From NCBI GenBank assembly GCA_910587095.1, contig CAJUMJ010000052.1, forward strand, positions 127,744-191,743: DNA of 64,000 nt, in the 5' to 3' direction. The stretch's first letter is position 1. Each line of letters starts with the position of its first letter. Positions 51,234 through 59,331 of the stretch are shown here, piece after piece. This DNA is from an uncultured Lachnospiraceae bacterium (lineage in GTDB: Bacteria; Bacillota; Clostridia; Lachnospirales; Lachnospiraceae). The position numbers were made by a program, and so were the translations under genes. The notes beneath the pieces are model-generated. The model saw only the letters and a program-made list of their open reading frames with translations, made no database searches and was not told the origin of the DNA.

Positions 51234-52166
51234 ATGAAAATCGACCGGATGATCGGCATTTTATCTATTCTGCTACAGCAGGAAAAAGTTACCGCTCCAT
51301 ATCTCGCGGAGAAATTCGAGGTTTCCAGGCGCACCATCAACAGGGACATCGATGCGCTCTCTATGGCCGGGATTCCGCTTGTCACGGAACAGGGGCGAAG
51401 CGGCGGCATCTCTATCATGGAGGGATACAAGATAAACCGGACCCTTCTCTCCACTTCCGATATGCAGGCTATACTGTCTGGGCTTCGGAGCCTTGACAGT
51501 GTGAGCGGGACAAACCGCTATGCCCAGCTTATGGAAAAGCTGTCAGCAGGCGCTTCGAGCCTGCTTGCGGGAGATAACCATATTCTGATTGATCTTTCAT
51601 CCTGGTATAAATCATCCCTTTCCCCCAAATTTGAACTGCTGCACAGCGCCATTCTTTCCGCACACAAGGTTTCCTTCACTTATTCCGCTCCAAAAGGGGA
51701 ATCCAAACGAATCGCGGAGCCATATAACCTCATTTTTCAATGGGCCGGGTGGTATCTGTGGGGGTGGTGTGAAAGCAGACAGGATTTTCGCCTCTTTAAG
51801 CTGATGCGCATGACAGATCTGCAAATAACGGAATCCTTTGAAAAGCGGCCGGCCGCGCTTCCCGATCTGACGCCGGAGAGAGTATTTCCTTCCATATACC
51901 ACGTGAAAGCCAGGATTCAGCCGGAATATAAATGGCGCCTGGTGGAAGAGTACGGTCCGGAAAGTTTTAAATGTGAACCGGACGGATCATTGCTGTTTTC
52001 CGCCGCATTTGTCGATAAAACGAGTATTGTCGGATGGATTGTCTCTTTTGGAGGAGGCGCGGAGCTGTTGGAGCCGGCGGAATTCAGGCAGGATGTACTT
52101 TGCTTTGCGGAAAACATCCGGGAAAAGTATTTGAAAAAAAATGTGTCCTGCGCGGAGGAAAAGTAA
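51234..52166 (+). CDS. WYL-domain transcriptional regulator
   Basis: The 310-residue YafY-type regulator has an N-terminal winged helix ('KVTAPYLAEKFEVSRRTINRDI', quoted in part), a WYL domain ('AEPYNLIFQWAGWYLWGWCESRQDFRLFKL', quoted in part, about residues 135-210) and a WCX C-terminal part. WYL proteins bind nucleic acids or small ligands and act as repressors or activators. The next gene encodes a GyrI-like ligand-binding protein, a frequent partner. Confidence 0.9.
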   Translation: MKIDRMIGILSILLQQEKVTAPYLAEKFEVSRRTINRDIDALSMAGIPLVTEQGRSGGISIMEGYKINRTLLSTSDMQAILSGLRSLDSVSGTNRYAQLMEKLSAGASSLLAGDNHILIDLSSWYKSSLSPKFELLHSAILSAHKVSFTYSAPKGESKRIAEPYNLIFQWAGWYLWGWCESRQDFRLFKLMRMTDLQITESFEKRPAALPDLTPERVFPSIYHVKARIQPEYKWRLVEEYGPESFKCEPDGSLLFSAAFVDKTSIVGWIVSFGGGAELLEPAEFRQDVLCFAENIREKYLKKNVSCAEEK

Positions 52167-52180
52167 ACAAAACAAGACAA

Positions 52181-52211
52181 AAACAAGACACATAGATGTC
52201 GTGTTTTGTTT
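52181..52211. promoter_or_regulatory. Inverted repeat upstream of the GyrI-like gene (putative operator)
   Basis: AAACAAGACAC (52181-52191) pairs with GTGTTTTGTTT (52201-52211) with one G-T mismatch. AACAAGACA also occurs as a direct repeat at 52171-52179. A TATGAT box at 52214 has no good -35, which fits a regulated promoter. Confidence 0.4.
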
Positions 52212-52252
52212 GATATGATATAACCATCTCAAAAGAAAGGATGGATATCAAC

Positions 52253-52717
52253 ATGGAATATGAAATTGTGACATTGGAGGAAAAAATTGCCGTTGGCATA
52301 TCGGCGAGGACAAACAACAACTCCCCGGACATGGGCGCCGTTATCGGAGGATTGTGGAATCGGTTTTACACCGAGGGCATTTACGCATCCATACCCGAAA
52401 AGGCAAACGAGAAGGCTTTAGGCGTTTATACTGATTACGCCGGGGATGAAAAAGCGGACTACACAGCGATAGTCGCCTGCGAGACAAGAAAACAGCCTCA
52501 GGAAAATGAGAAATATACAGTCCACCGGATTCCGGCCGGCCGTTACGCGAAATTTATCGTCCATGGCGATATGGTTCAGGCTGTTGCGGACGCTTGGATG
52601 GAAATTTGGAAAATGAATCTTCCCAGAACTTTTTTGTCTGACTTTGAAGAATATCAGGACGACAATATGGAAGATGCCACAATCCATATATATGTAGGTT
52701 TGAAGGAAACAGAATAA
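52253..52717 (+). CDS. GyrI-like effector-binding domain protein
   Basis: The 154-residue stand-alone effector-binding domain has 'YEIVTLEEKIAVGISART', 'GGLWNRFYTEGIYASIP', 'YTVHRIPAGRYAKFIVHG' and 'IHIYVGLKE'. Such proteins bind small molecules, and some members hydrolyse cyclopropanoid toxins. A catalytic role here is not shown. ATG 52253 is preferred over ATG 52241, which abuts AAAGG. It follows the WYL regulator gene and is probably its target. Confidence 0.85.
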   Translation: MEYEIVTLEEKIAVGISARTNNNSPDMGAVIGGLWNRFYTEGIYASIPEKANEKALGVYTDYAGDEKADYTAIVACETRKQPQENEKYTVHRIPAGRYAKFIVHGDMVQAVADAWMEIWKMNLPRTFLSDFEEYQDDNMEDATIHIYVGLKETE

Positions 52718-52736
52718 CTTTTTTTGCTGAAAGAGC

Positions 52737-52786
52737 ATCGAACCAACTATGAAACAAATGCTTGTTTATTTCATAGTTGGTTCGAT
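52737..52786. terminator. Long hairpin between the GyrI-like gene and xerS
   Basis: An 18-bp perfect inverted repeat (52737-52754 and 52769-52786) lies between convergent genes. On the minus strand the hairpin is followed some 15 bases later by a T-run. A bidirectional terminator is the simplest reading. Confidence 0.65.
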
Positions 52787-52844
52787 TTGTAACCAAAATT
52801 GTTTATATAGATATATCCTACGGCTACGGGATTTCCACGGTAAT

Positions 52845-53912
52845 TCAGTTTTCCCGCAGTTTGATGGTCCGGGCGGCCCTCCGACGGTTTTGGTCTTTCA
52901 TGGCAGCATAATGTTTTCGCGTGGTTCCGACATCCGAGTGTCCAAGGACGTCCGCCACAAGATAAATGTCGCCGGTTTCCTGGTAAAGGCTTGTGCCGAA
53001 GGTGGAACGCAGCTTATGAGGCGTGATCTTTTTCTGCGGAATAAACTCCCTGGCGTATTTTTCCACCAGATTTTCCACGGCATGTACGCTGATGCGTTTT
53101 TTTTGCAGAGAGAAAAACAGCGCATTTTCCTCGCCCGCAAGCGCCTGGCTGGCCATCTGCTCCCGCGGGCCTTCTATGTAGTCAAGCAGCGCTTTTTCTA
53201 CCTCCTCGCCGAAGTAAACCATCGCTTCATTGCCGCCTTTGCGGACAATGCGAATGCTGTCTTCCCGGAAATTCACATCGTTTATATCAAGTCCGACGCA
53301 TTCCGACACACGGATGCCCGTTCCCAAAAACAAGGTGACAATAGCGATATCCCTCACTTTGGTTTTCAGAAAAAAATCTTTCTTTTTACCCGTGAGCTGT
53401 TTCTCGTAATTGTCCATGCCGTCCAGGAAAATAGCCACTTCATCGGGCTCAAGATGGATGATCGCCTTGTCGTGTATCTTTGGCATGTCCACCTGCATCC
53501 CGACATTCTTAACGAGCAGTTCCTTCTTATAAAAGTAATCGAGAAAACTTCTGAGGGACGACATCTTTCTCGCAATGCTGCTTGCGCCGTTTTTCTGTTC
53601 ACCGGTATCGGACTCGTAATATTTCAGATATTCCTGATACTCCTCGATATCTACGTTGTTTAGACAGTTCAGATCCTCCAGAGTAATCTCCCGGATCTCC
53701 TTTTTTGACAAGGCAGGGTTGGTTTCTTGCAGAAAATGGAAAAAAACCTGTAAATCATAGGCGTATGAAATTCTAGTCTTGGCGCTGGATTTCTGTTCAA
53801 ATGCGCGAAAATAGTCTTTCGTGTAAGGAGGCAGCTCGTCCAGAACCTTTCGGAGCAGCAAGGTGTATTCCGTCTGTTTCTTTTCATGATAGGTATGATT
53901 TCTATTTGCCAT
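52845..53912 (-). CDS. xerS: XerS-like tyrosine recombinase
   Basis: The 355-residue integrase has an N-terminal SAM-like core-binding domain (about 20-150) and the catalytic domain with Arg in 'GTGIRVSECVGL', Lys in 'RKGGNEAMV', 'HKLRSTFG', 'LGHSDVGTTRKHY' and the terminal Tyr. The length (XerS is 356) and the 'TKDYFRAFEQKSSAKTRISYAYDL' start (quoted in part) fit the single-recombinase XerS type that resolves chromosome dimers. No phage or transposon genes adjoin it. The start at 53912 has GGAGG. An ATG 12 bases upstream overlaps that site. Confidence 0.8.
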   Translation of the reverse strand: MANRNHTYHEKKQTEYTLLLRKVLDELPPYTKDYFRAFEQKSSAKTRISYAYDLQVFFHFLQETNPALSKKEIREITLEDLNCLNNVDIEEYQEYLKYYESDTGEQKNGASSIARKMSSLRSFLDYFYKKELLVKNVGMQVDMPKIHDKAIIHLEPDEVAIFLDGMDNYEKQLTGKKKDFFLKTKVRDIAIVTLFLGTGIRVSECVGLDINDVNFREDSIRIVRKGGNEAMVYFGEEVEKALLDYIEGPREQMASQALAGEENALFFSLQKKRISVHAVENLVEKYAREFIPQKKITPHKLRSTFGTSLYQETGDIYLVADVLGHSDVGTTRKHYAAMKDQNRRRAARTIKLREN

Positions 53913-53963
53913 TTTATCCTCCATTTAGTTCGAAACTGTTTGGCCAGGGGAACAAGCAAACGG

Positions 53964-54683
53964 TCAGATTCTATTCCAGCCATCCAGGTTTCCGTTTAGA
54001 ATCGCCGTAAACATGCGTTCTTTTACTCCCGGCGCCTCCAGATTGATTTCCTGTACCAGTTTTTTGACGGTTTCTCTCTTTGTGTGGCCATCCGCGGGGC
54101 ATGGACTTTTTACGACCGGAACGTCGTGTTTTCGCACAAACCCGATGACATCTGCCTCATTCATGTAAATCAGCGGACGAATTACCGTAATCCCTGTCCG
54201 GTCCAGGAAAGTCACCGGGCGGAAAGTATGAAATCTTCCCTCATAGATCAAAGACATCATCATCGTCTCCACCACATCGTCCTTATGGTGCGCATAGGCT
54301 ACTTTGTTACAGCCGGATGCCTTCATCGCATCGTTAAGCACGCCTTTTCTCATTTTCGCACACAGCGAACAAGGATTTGTCTCTTTTCTGTCCTCAAAAA
54401 TAATTTTGCCGATGTCCGTACGGACGATACGGTATTCAACATCGAGCTTTTCGCAAAGTTCACTGATCTTTGAAAGATCCAGATTCCCAAAGCCAAGGTC
54501 AACCGTCACCGCGCAAAGTTCAAACGAAGCCGGATAAAACCTCCTAAGCCCCTGTAGCGCGTAAAGCAGCGTCAGACTGTCCTTGCCACCGGAAATACCC
54601 ACCGCGATCTTATCGCCCGTCTCAATCATATGATAGTCGTCCACAGCCTTTCTTGTAAGGCTAAGTACCTGCTGTAATTTCAT
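53964..54683 (-). CDS. TtcA-like tRNA sulfurtransferase (PP-loop ATPase)
   Basis: The 239-residue protein has the PP-loop 'GISGGKDSLTLL', a CxxC pair in 'NPCSLCAKMRKG' and 'YAHHKDDVVETMMMSLIYEGR' (quoted in part), the pattern of TtcA/Ncs6-type tRNA thiolases that activate the base with ATP. TtcA adds sulfur to cytidine 32 of tRNA; other positions are possible. A third conserved Cys is in 'SPCPADG'. It ends 52 bases before xerS. Confidence 0.88.
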   Translation of the reverse strand: MKLQQVLSLTRKAVDDYHMIETGDKIAVGISGGKDSLTLLYALQGLRRFYPASFELCAVTVDLGFGNLDLSKISELCEKLDVEYRIVRTDIGKIIFEDRKETNPCSLCAKMRKGVLNDAMKASGCNKVAYAHHKDDVVETMMMSLIYEGRFHTFRPVTFLDRTGITVIRPLIYMNEADVIGFVRKHDVPVVKSPCPADGHTKRETVKKLVQEINLEAPGVKERMFTAILNGNLDGWNRI

Positions 54684-54706
54684 GCTTTCTCTCCCGTGTG
54701 AGACTT

Positions 54707-54910
54707 AGAGCTTCCTAACTCGACAGCTTACGCTGTCGAGTTTTAGAAGTTCTTATTATGCTAACATTCATGATTTCCGCTTCAGCGGAATCCCAAAATC
54801 TGCAGATGAGCAGACCCATCCGGGAGAATGCCTGTATTTAGGGCATTCTCCTGAGTGAAACATAGAACTTCTTAGCGAGACAGCCTATGCTGTCGAGTTT
54901 TAGAAGTTCT
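54707..54910. repeat. Hairpin island B in a divergent intergenic region
   Basis: Four stems lie in 204 bases. B1 is 54707-54753, with core AACTCGACAGC/GCTGTCGAGTT. B2 is 54773-54791, TTCCGC/GCGGAA. B3 is 54823-54851, GGAGAATGCC/GGCATTCTCC. B4 is 54864-54910, AGAACTTCT/AGAAGTTCT with inner GACAGC/GCTGTC. The right halves of B1 and B4 are identical over 23 bases (54732-54754 and 54889-54911). Both flanking genes point away, so these are not terminators of neighbours. The rest of the 386-base gap holds only the transporter promoter. Confidence 0.75.
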
Positions 54911-54972
54911 TTTCACTCTATTATACAGAATATCCGTTCTCTTGGCATCAACTTTTTTCGTGATCTTTGGTA

Positions 54973-55001
54973 TTGTTTCCGATCAGTCAAATTGGTATAA
55001 T
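54973..55001 (+). promoter_or_regulatory. Promoter of the AI-2E-type transporter gene
   Basis: TTGTTT (54973-54978) and TATAAT (54996-55001) have a 17-base spacer and an extended TG. Confidence 0.65.
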
Positions 55002-55069
55002 GAATTCAGTAAGCTATACTTTTTTACCATTTTATCCGTTTTGTGAGGGTTGACTGCGAGGTTTGGGAA

Positions 55070-56389
55070 ATGAAATTTAAGTTTGACAAAAAATATTTAT
55101 ACTGGGGAATTACAGCGTTTCTTGCGCTGACAGGCGCCATTCTTTTTTACTATATCCTCTTCCACCGTTCCAATTTTATGGGCGGACTTGATAAGTTTAT
55201 CACCATTGCCATGCCGATCATAGACGGTTTCGTCTTGGCCTATCTGTTTACGCCTATTCTGAACAAGATAGAGGAAGTCATCGCCAAACCGCTCTGCTTA
55301 AAAGCCGGGTTCTCCATGACACCGAAGGTAAAACGGCGCATCCGCGCGGGCTCTATTTTAGCTACGCTCGGGGTGATTCTTCTTGTTCTCTATGAGCTCT
55401 TTGCTCTGATCATCCCGGAGGTAGTTCGCAGTGTACAGAGTATTATTTTCCAGTTTCCTATTTACGTAAACAATCTCTCCAATTGGGCGCTTCTTCTGCT
55501 CAAGGATAATCCCGATCTGGAGGCCACGGTGGACACACTGATCAACCAGTATTCGGCGAAGGTGCTGGAATATGTCAACACCAACCTTCTGCCCCATATC
55601 AACGAGGTTTTAAAAACCGTATCCCTGAGTGTGATCGGTGTCTTTAAAGCGCTCTGGAATCTGATTATAGGCTTCATTATCTCTATCTACCTGCTCGGAA
55701 GCAAGGAAAAATTTGCCGGGCAGGCAAAAAAAATCGTCTATGCCGTTTTCGACCGAAAAGCCGGCAACGAATTGATCTCGAACTTCCGCTTCATCCACGG
55801 TACTTTCATCGGCTTTCTCGGCGGAAAAATCGTGGACTCCATCATTATCGGCATTATCTGTTTTGTATGCACGAGCGTGATCGGCACGCCTTATTCCATA
55901 CTGGTCAGCGTAATTATCGGCCTGACAAACATCATTCCTTTCTTTGGCCCATGGATTGGCGGTATTCCCAGCGCCCTCCTTGTACTGATGGTAGACCCGA
56001 AGCAGGCGCTATACTTTGGCATTCTGATTATCGTCATCCAGCAATTTGACGGCAATATCCTCGGCCCTAAGATTCTCGGAGATTCCACCGGTTTATCGGG
56101 ATTTTGGGTCATCTTCTCGATCACTATATTCGGGGGATTGTTTGGCGTTCTAGGCATGGTTGTGGGCGTACCGATCTTTGCGGTGTTCTATGCGGGCGTG
56201 AAGTCTATGGTCAACAGATCTTTACACAAAAGAAGCCTTCCCACTGATCTTAGCCCCTATATGACCGTCGGACAGATCGAGGAGTCCATGACTTTTACGG
56301 AGTATATCCCTCCTGTCAAAAAAAAGACGACAAATAAAACGCCAAGGCAAAAGTCTGATACGAAAACAGACGCTTCAAAGAAGCTTTAG
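55070..56389 (+). CDS. AI-2E family transporter
   Basis: The 439-residue membrane protein has about eight helices and the family's C-terminal block ('IGTPYSILVSVIIGLTNIIPFFGPWIGGIPS', quoted in part, then 'GPKILGDSTGLSGFWVIFSI'). Members include TqsA (AI-2) and Na+/H+ antiporters, so the substrate cannot be fixed from sequence. The cytoplasmic C-terminal tail is Lys/Thr-rich. ATG 55070 follows GAGG by 8 bases. A TTG at 55043 would add nine residues. A small membrane protein gene follows after 12 bases. Confidence 0.88.
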   Translation: MKFKFDKKYLYWGITAFLALTGAILFYYILFHRSNFMGGLDKFITIAMPIIDGFVLAYLFTPILNKIEEVIAKPLCLKAGFSMTPKVKRRIRAGSILATLGVILLVLYELFALIIPEVVRSVQSIIFQFPIYVNNLSNWALLLLKDNPDLEATVDTLINQYSAKVLEYVNTNLLPHINEVLKTVSLSVIGVFKALWNLIIGFIISIYLLGSKEKFAGQAKKIVYAVFDRKAGNELISNFRFIHGTFIGFLGGKIVDSIIIGIICFVCTSVIGTPYSILVSVIIGLTNIIPFFGPWIGGIPSALLVLMVDPKQALYFGILIIVIQQFDGNILGPKILGDSTGLSGFWVIFSITIFGGLFGVLGMVVGVPIFAVFYAGVKSMVNRSLHKRSLPTDLSPYMTVGQIEESMTFTEYIPPVKKKTTNKTPRQKSDTKTDASKKL

Positions 56390-56401
56390 GAGGAATCTTA
56401 T

Positions 56402-56629
56402 ATGATTCATGTGATTCTCTTTACCGCTGTCATAGCGCTGCTTATCTTCGTCTATATGCGTCATATCACGAAGCGCAGAAGGTCGAAAACCGCGGACATT
56501 GATTCCGTCAGGGACTTCCACAGCTCCTATGACCGTATCAGAACACGCAGGGATTTGCGTGACAAAGAAAGCGGATACCGCTCTTACGTGACAAAATATA
56601 ACAGCTCAGAGGACTATCGCGAGCGCTGA
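56402..56629 (+). CDS. Small single-span membrane protein
   Basis: The 75-residue protein has one N-terminal helix ('VILFTAVIALLIFVYM') and a very basic, hydrophilic C-terminus with 'RRRSKT' and 'YDRIRTRRDLRDKESGYRSY'. I know no family for it. AGGAGGAA lies before the ATG, and the gene is 12 bases from the transporter, so they form an operon ended by the hairpin at 56631-56659. Confidence 0.75.
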   Translation: MIHVILFTAVIALLIFVYMRHITKRRRSKTADIDSVRDFHSSYDRIRTRRDLRDKESGYRSYVTKYNSSEDYRER

Positions 56630-56630
56630 A

Positions 56631-56659
56631 AAGGAGCGGATGTGCATCATCCGCTCCTT
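56631..56659 (+). terminator. Terminator after the small membrane protein; first stem of hairpin island C
   Basis: AAGGAGCGGATG (56631-56642) pairs with CATCCGCTCCTT (56648-56659), followed by CTTC. Confidence 0.7.
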
Positions 56660-56678
56660 CTTCAATACCGAAGGTTTC

Positions 56679-56734
56679 TTGCCGTGTTCGCGAAGCGGAT
56701 CCGGCAATCAAGCTTTGCCCGCAATCGGGCAAAG
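56679..56734. repeat. Hairpin island C
   Basis: Two more stems follow the terminator. TTGCCG/CGGCAA (56679-56684, 56702-56707) has CGCGAAGCG inside, and CTTTGCCCG/CGGGCAAAG (56713-56721, 56726-56734) has a 4-base loop. They end 9 bases before the stop of the minus-strand kinase-like gene and lack T-runs. Confidence 0.65.
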
Positions 56735-56743
56735 ATCGATTTG

Positions 56744-57370
56744 TTAACGATTCTCAAAGTCGTCGACAAACTGCTCAATCAGCTTCGCCGTTCCCTCAAT
56801 TCCCAAAATACTGCTATTGATCGAGAGGTCATAGCTGTCCACGCGTCCCCATTTTTTCGAGGAATAGTAATTATAATAGCTCTGCCTCTGCTTATCTTTT
56901 TTGTTCATCATATCGAGCGCTTTCTGCTCGGTGTTGATGTCCTCGTAACGCTCCATAATGCGCTTTGCCTTGCACTTTTCCTCACCGTGTATGAAAATAT
57001 GCAGACAGTTCTGATAATCATGCAGCGCATAGTCCGCACAACGTCCGACAATCACACAAGGCCCCTCGCTGGCAATCTTCTTGATCGTATCAAACTGCGC
57101 CAAAAACACCTTGTGGCTGATTGGCATATCCACAAAGGAGGACGAATTGTACCCGAAAGAATACGTGTCCATCACCAGATTGTAGAGAAAGGAATTGGTA
57201 GGACGCTCGTCGTGGCTCTGAATCATCTCCTCGCAAAAACCGCTCTCCTTCGCTGCCCTCGTCAACAGATCCTTATCATAGAATTTGATTCCGAAATGCT
57301 CCGCAACCTTCTTTCCGATCTCACGGCCACCGGAACCGAATTGACGTCCTATCGTAATAATGGTATTCAT
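56744..57370 (-). CDS. Cytidylate kinase-like protein (Cytidylate_kin2 type)
   Basis: The 208-residue P-loop protein has 'TIGRQFGSGGREIGKKVAEHFG' (quoted in part) as Walker A, 'YDKDLLTRAAKESG' and the late 'CVIVGRCADYALHD' stretch. It is the common second type of Cmk-like protein in Clostridia. The true phosphate acceptor is not known; it may be a CMP kinase or another small-molecule kinase. The start at 57370 is 9 bases after AAAGGGG. ATG 57379 abuts that site. Confidence 0.82.
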   Translation of the reverse strand: MNTIITIGRQFGSGGREIGKKVAEHFGIKFYDKDLLTRAAKESGFCEEMIQSHDERPTNSFLYNLVMDTYSFGYNSSSFVDMPISHKVFLAQFDTIKKIASEGPCVIVGRCADYALHDYQNCLHIFIHGEEKCKAKRIMERYEDINTEQKALDMMNKKDKQRQSYYNYYSSKKWGRVDSYDLSINSSILGIEGTAKLIEQFVDDFENR

Positions 57371-57550
57371 ATAATACATCCCCTTTCTAACCTACATCCC
57401 TGCTGTCTGACGTTTCCTGACCTGTGTCGAAACATAGGATGTTTTATGATACTCTCATTATATATAAATTGCACAATAAAGTCAAGTAAAGGCAATGAAA
57501 AACAAGTGATTTTGAACAAGCGGGCAGATTTTTGATAAGCAGAAAGCTAG

Positions 57551-57580
57551 AAAAAAGGAGGACAGAAATTTCTGCCCTCC
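57551..57580 (-). terminator. Terminator of the cstA operon
   Basis: Read on the minus strand, GGAGGGCAGAAA pairs with TTTCTGTCCTCC (one G-T), followed by TTTTTT. Confidence 0.85.
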
Positions 57581-57615
57581 CACAAATCCGTTTTTAATAT
57601 CAGGTGATATTTTTA

Positions 57616-59331
57616 TTACGCTCTCTTCTTTTGCCTGGATAAGGTCTGAACGCCTTCGATTACCAGTACCACTGCAAGGATGATCAGTATAACCGCCAGA
57701 ATCGCCTGCGCATAAGGGCCCCAGTCCGCGCCTCCTGCGGAGATGATACCGATCTGGTTCTTAACGGTTACACACAGGGAGCAGATGGTTACAATGATCA
57801 TAAAGCCCATCGGGAGCAGGAACATCTTGTTGTTCTTGCCCACGTTGCCGAGCCAGGTAGCGACTGCCAGCAGACCGATACCCGCAAGGAGCTGGTTAGC
57901 AGCTCCGAACAGACCCCAAATCTTGGAGTAGCCCGTCATACCGAGCACAACGCCGAGAATTACGGTGATGATGGTTGCCACATAAGGATTCACCAATGTC
58001 TTTTTCCAGCCGTCCTTGATATCGTCCACGGTCTGACCGGGCTCAAGGAAGAACTCCTGGAACATGAAACGCGCCAGACGGGTTGCCGTATCCAGGGAGG
58101 TCAGACAAAATGCGGAATATGTAAGCACCAGCAAAGTATTTAAAACACGAACCACGCTTTCCGATGCGATACCGCCGTACATCTGTGAAATACCGCCCGC
58201 GAAGATTGCCGTTGCGCCTGCGGTAATGCCGTTCTTGTACGCGAAGTTGATTGCACATACCGTGATCACTGCCAGCACACACTCTAAGAGCATACCGCCG
58301 TAAGCGATGGGCTTTGCGTCCGTCTCTTTGTCAAGCTGCTTGGAAGTGGTTCCTGAAGATACCAGCGAGTGGAAACCGGAAATCGCGCCGCACGCAACTG
58401 TGGTAAAGAGTACGGGGAACAAATACTGCATACCGTTGCCGTTATCAACCGCAAAGCCGTTGAAAGCGGCAAGGCCGTCCGCACCGCCCATACCCGCATG
58501 GGAAATGACCACACCTACCAGTGCTACCGCTAACATCGCGTAAAGCAGGAAGGAACTTAAATAGTCACGGGGCTGCAGCAGAATCCATACCGGCGTCACG
58601 GATGCGATGGCGATATAGATACCTACAATGATCATCCACGTATTCGTTGTCAGATAAATCGGATGGAACTTCATGCCGATCACCATACAGAGCGCGATGG
58701 CAACCACACCAAGAATCGTGGAAACAGCCATGGATGCATTGCGGCGGTACACCATGAAACCAAAAACAATGGCAATTACGATAAACAGCAGGGATACCAT
58801 AGCGACAGACGCGTTTGTCGCGGAGGCTGCCTTATCAATCGCGCCCGCTTCGTCGAGCACTGCGCCGAATGTCGTCGCCACGATGGATGCGAATGCCGCA
58901 ACCACCAGGATCAGGGTCAGATAAGCAAAGATGGTAAAGAGCATCTTTGCTCTCTTGCTCATGTTGGAGGAAATGATCTCGCCGATGGACTGTCCTTTAT
59001 GACGGATGGATGCGAAAAGCGCACCAAAATCATGGACGCCGCCGAAGAAGATACCGCCGACAAGAATCCAGAGCACAACAGGAACCCAGCCAAACATAGC
59101 CGCGCCGATGGGGCCGGTGATCGGACCTGCTCCCGCAATAGATGAGAAGTGATGGCCCATCAGAACGGGCGCCTTGGCGGGAACATAGTCCACACCGTCT
59201 TCCATCTCATGCGCAGGGGTCGGCTTCCTGCTGTCGCCCACACCCCACTGCTTACAAAGCCATCCGCCGTAAAATATGTAACCGGCCACAAGAATGGCAA
59301 TGCAGATGATTAACAATAACAATGAATTCAT
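57616..59331 (-). CDS. cstA: CstA-family carbon starvation / pyruvate or peptide transporter
   Basis: The 571-residue protein has about sixteen membrane helices and CstA signatures: 'GHHFSSIAGAGPITGPIGAAMFGW' (quoted in part), 'GGVHDFGALFASIRHKGQSIGE' (quoted in part) and 'GMTGYSKIWGLFGAANQLLAGIGLL' (quoted in part). E. coli CstA and BtsT take up pyruvate or peptides. The length is that of the shorter Firmicutes type. Its ATG overlaps the stop of an unknown gene by 4 bases (ATGA), so the two are translated together. Confidence 0.93.
   Translation of the reverse strand: MNSLLLLIICIAILVAGYIFYGGWLCKQWGVGDSRKPTPAHEMEDGVDYVPAKAPVLMGHHFSSIAGAGPITGPIGAAMFGWVPVVLWILVGGIFFGGVHDFGALFASIRHKGQSIGEIISSNMSKRAKMLFTIFAYLTLILVVAAFASIVATTFGAVLDEAGAIDKAASATNASVAMVSLLFIVIAIVFGFMVYRRNASMAVSTILGVVAIALCMVIGMKFHPIYLTTNTWMIIVGIYIAIASVTPVWILLQPRDYLSSFLLYAMLAVALVGVVISHAGMGGADGLAAFNGFAVDNGNGMQYLFPVLFTTVACGAISGFHSLVSSGTTSKQLDKETDAKPIAYGGMLLECVLAVITVCAINFAYKNGITAGATAIFAGGISQMYGGIASESVVRVLNTLLVLTYSAFCLTSLDTATRLARFMFQEFFLEPGQTVDDIKDGWKKTLVNPYVATIITVILGVVLGMTGYSKIWGLFGAANQLLAGIGLLAVATWLGNVGKNNKMFLLPMGFMIIVTICSLCVTVKNQIGIISAGGADWGPYAQAILAVILIILAVVLVIEGVQTLSRQKKRA

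Noticed and set aside
52749..53663. A 304-codon plus-strand frame
   Set aside because: It is antisense to the XerS-like recombinase gene, whose catalytic motifs are all intact on the minus strand. The plus-strand frame has no RBS and no family likeness.
52845..53912. Integrase as evidence of a prophage or integrative element
   Set aside because: There are no phage, relaxase or excision genes nearby and no flanking att-like repeats. The length and start fit a housekeeping XerS.
56642..57535. A 297-codon plus-strand frame
   Set aside because: It lies opposite the cytidylate-kinase-like gene and starts in the terminator hairpin. Its composition looks like the shadow of the minus-strand gene.
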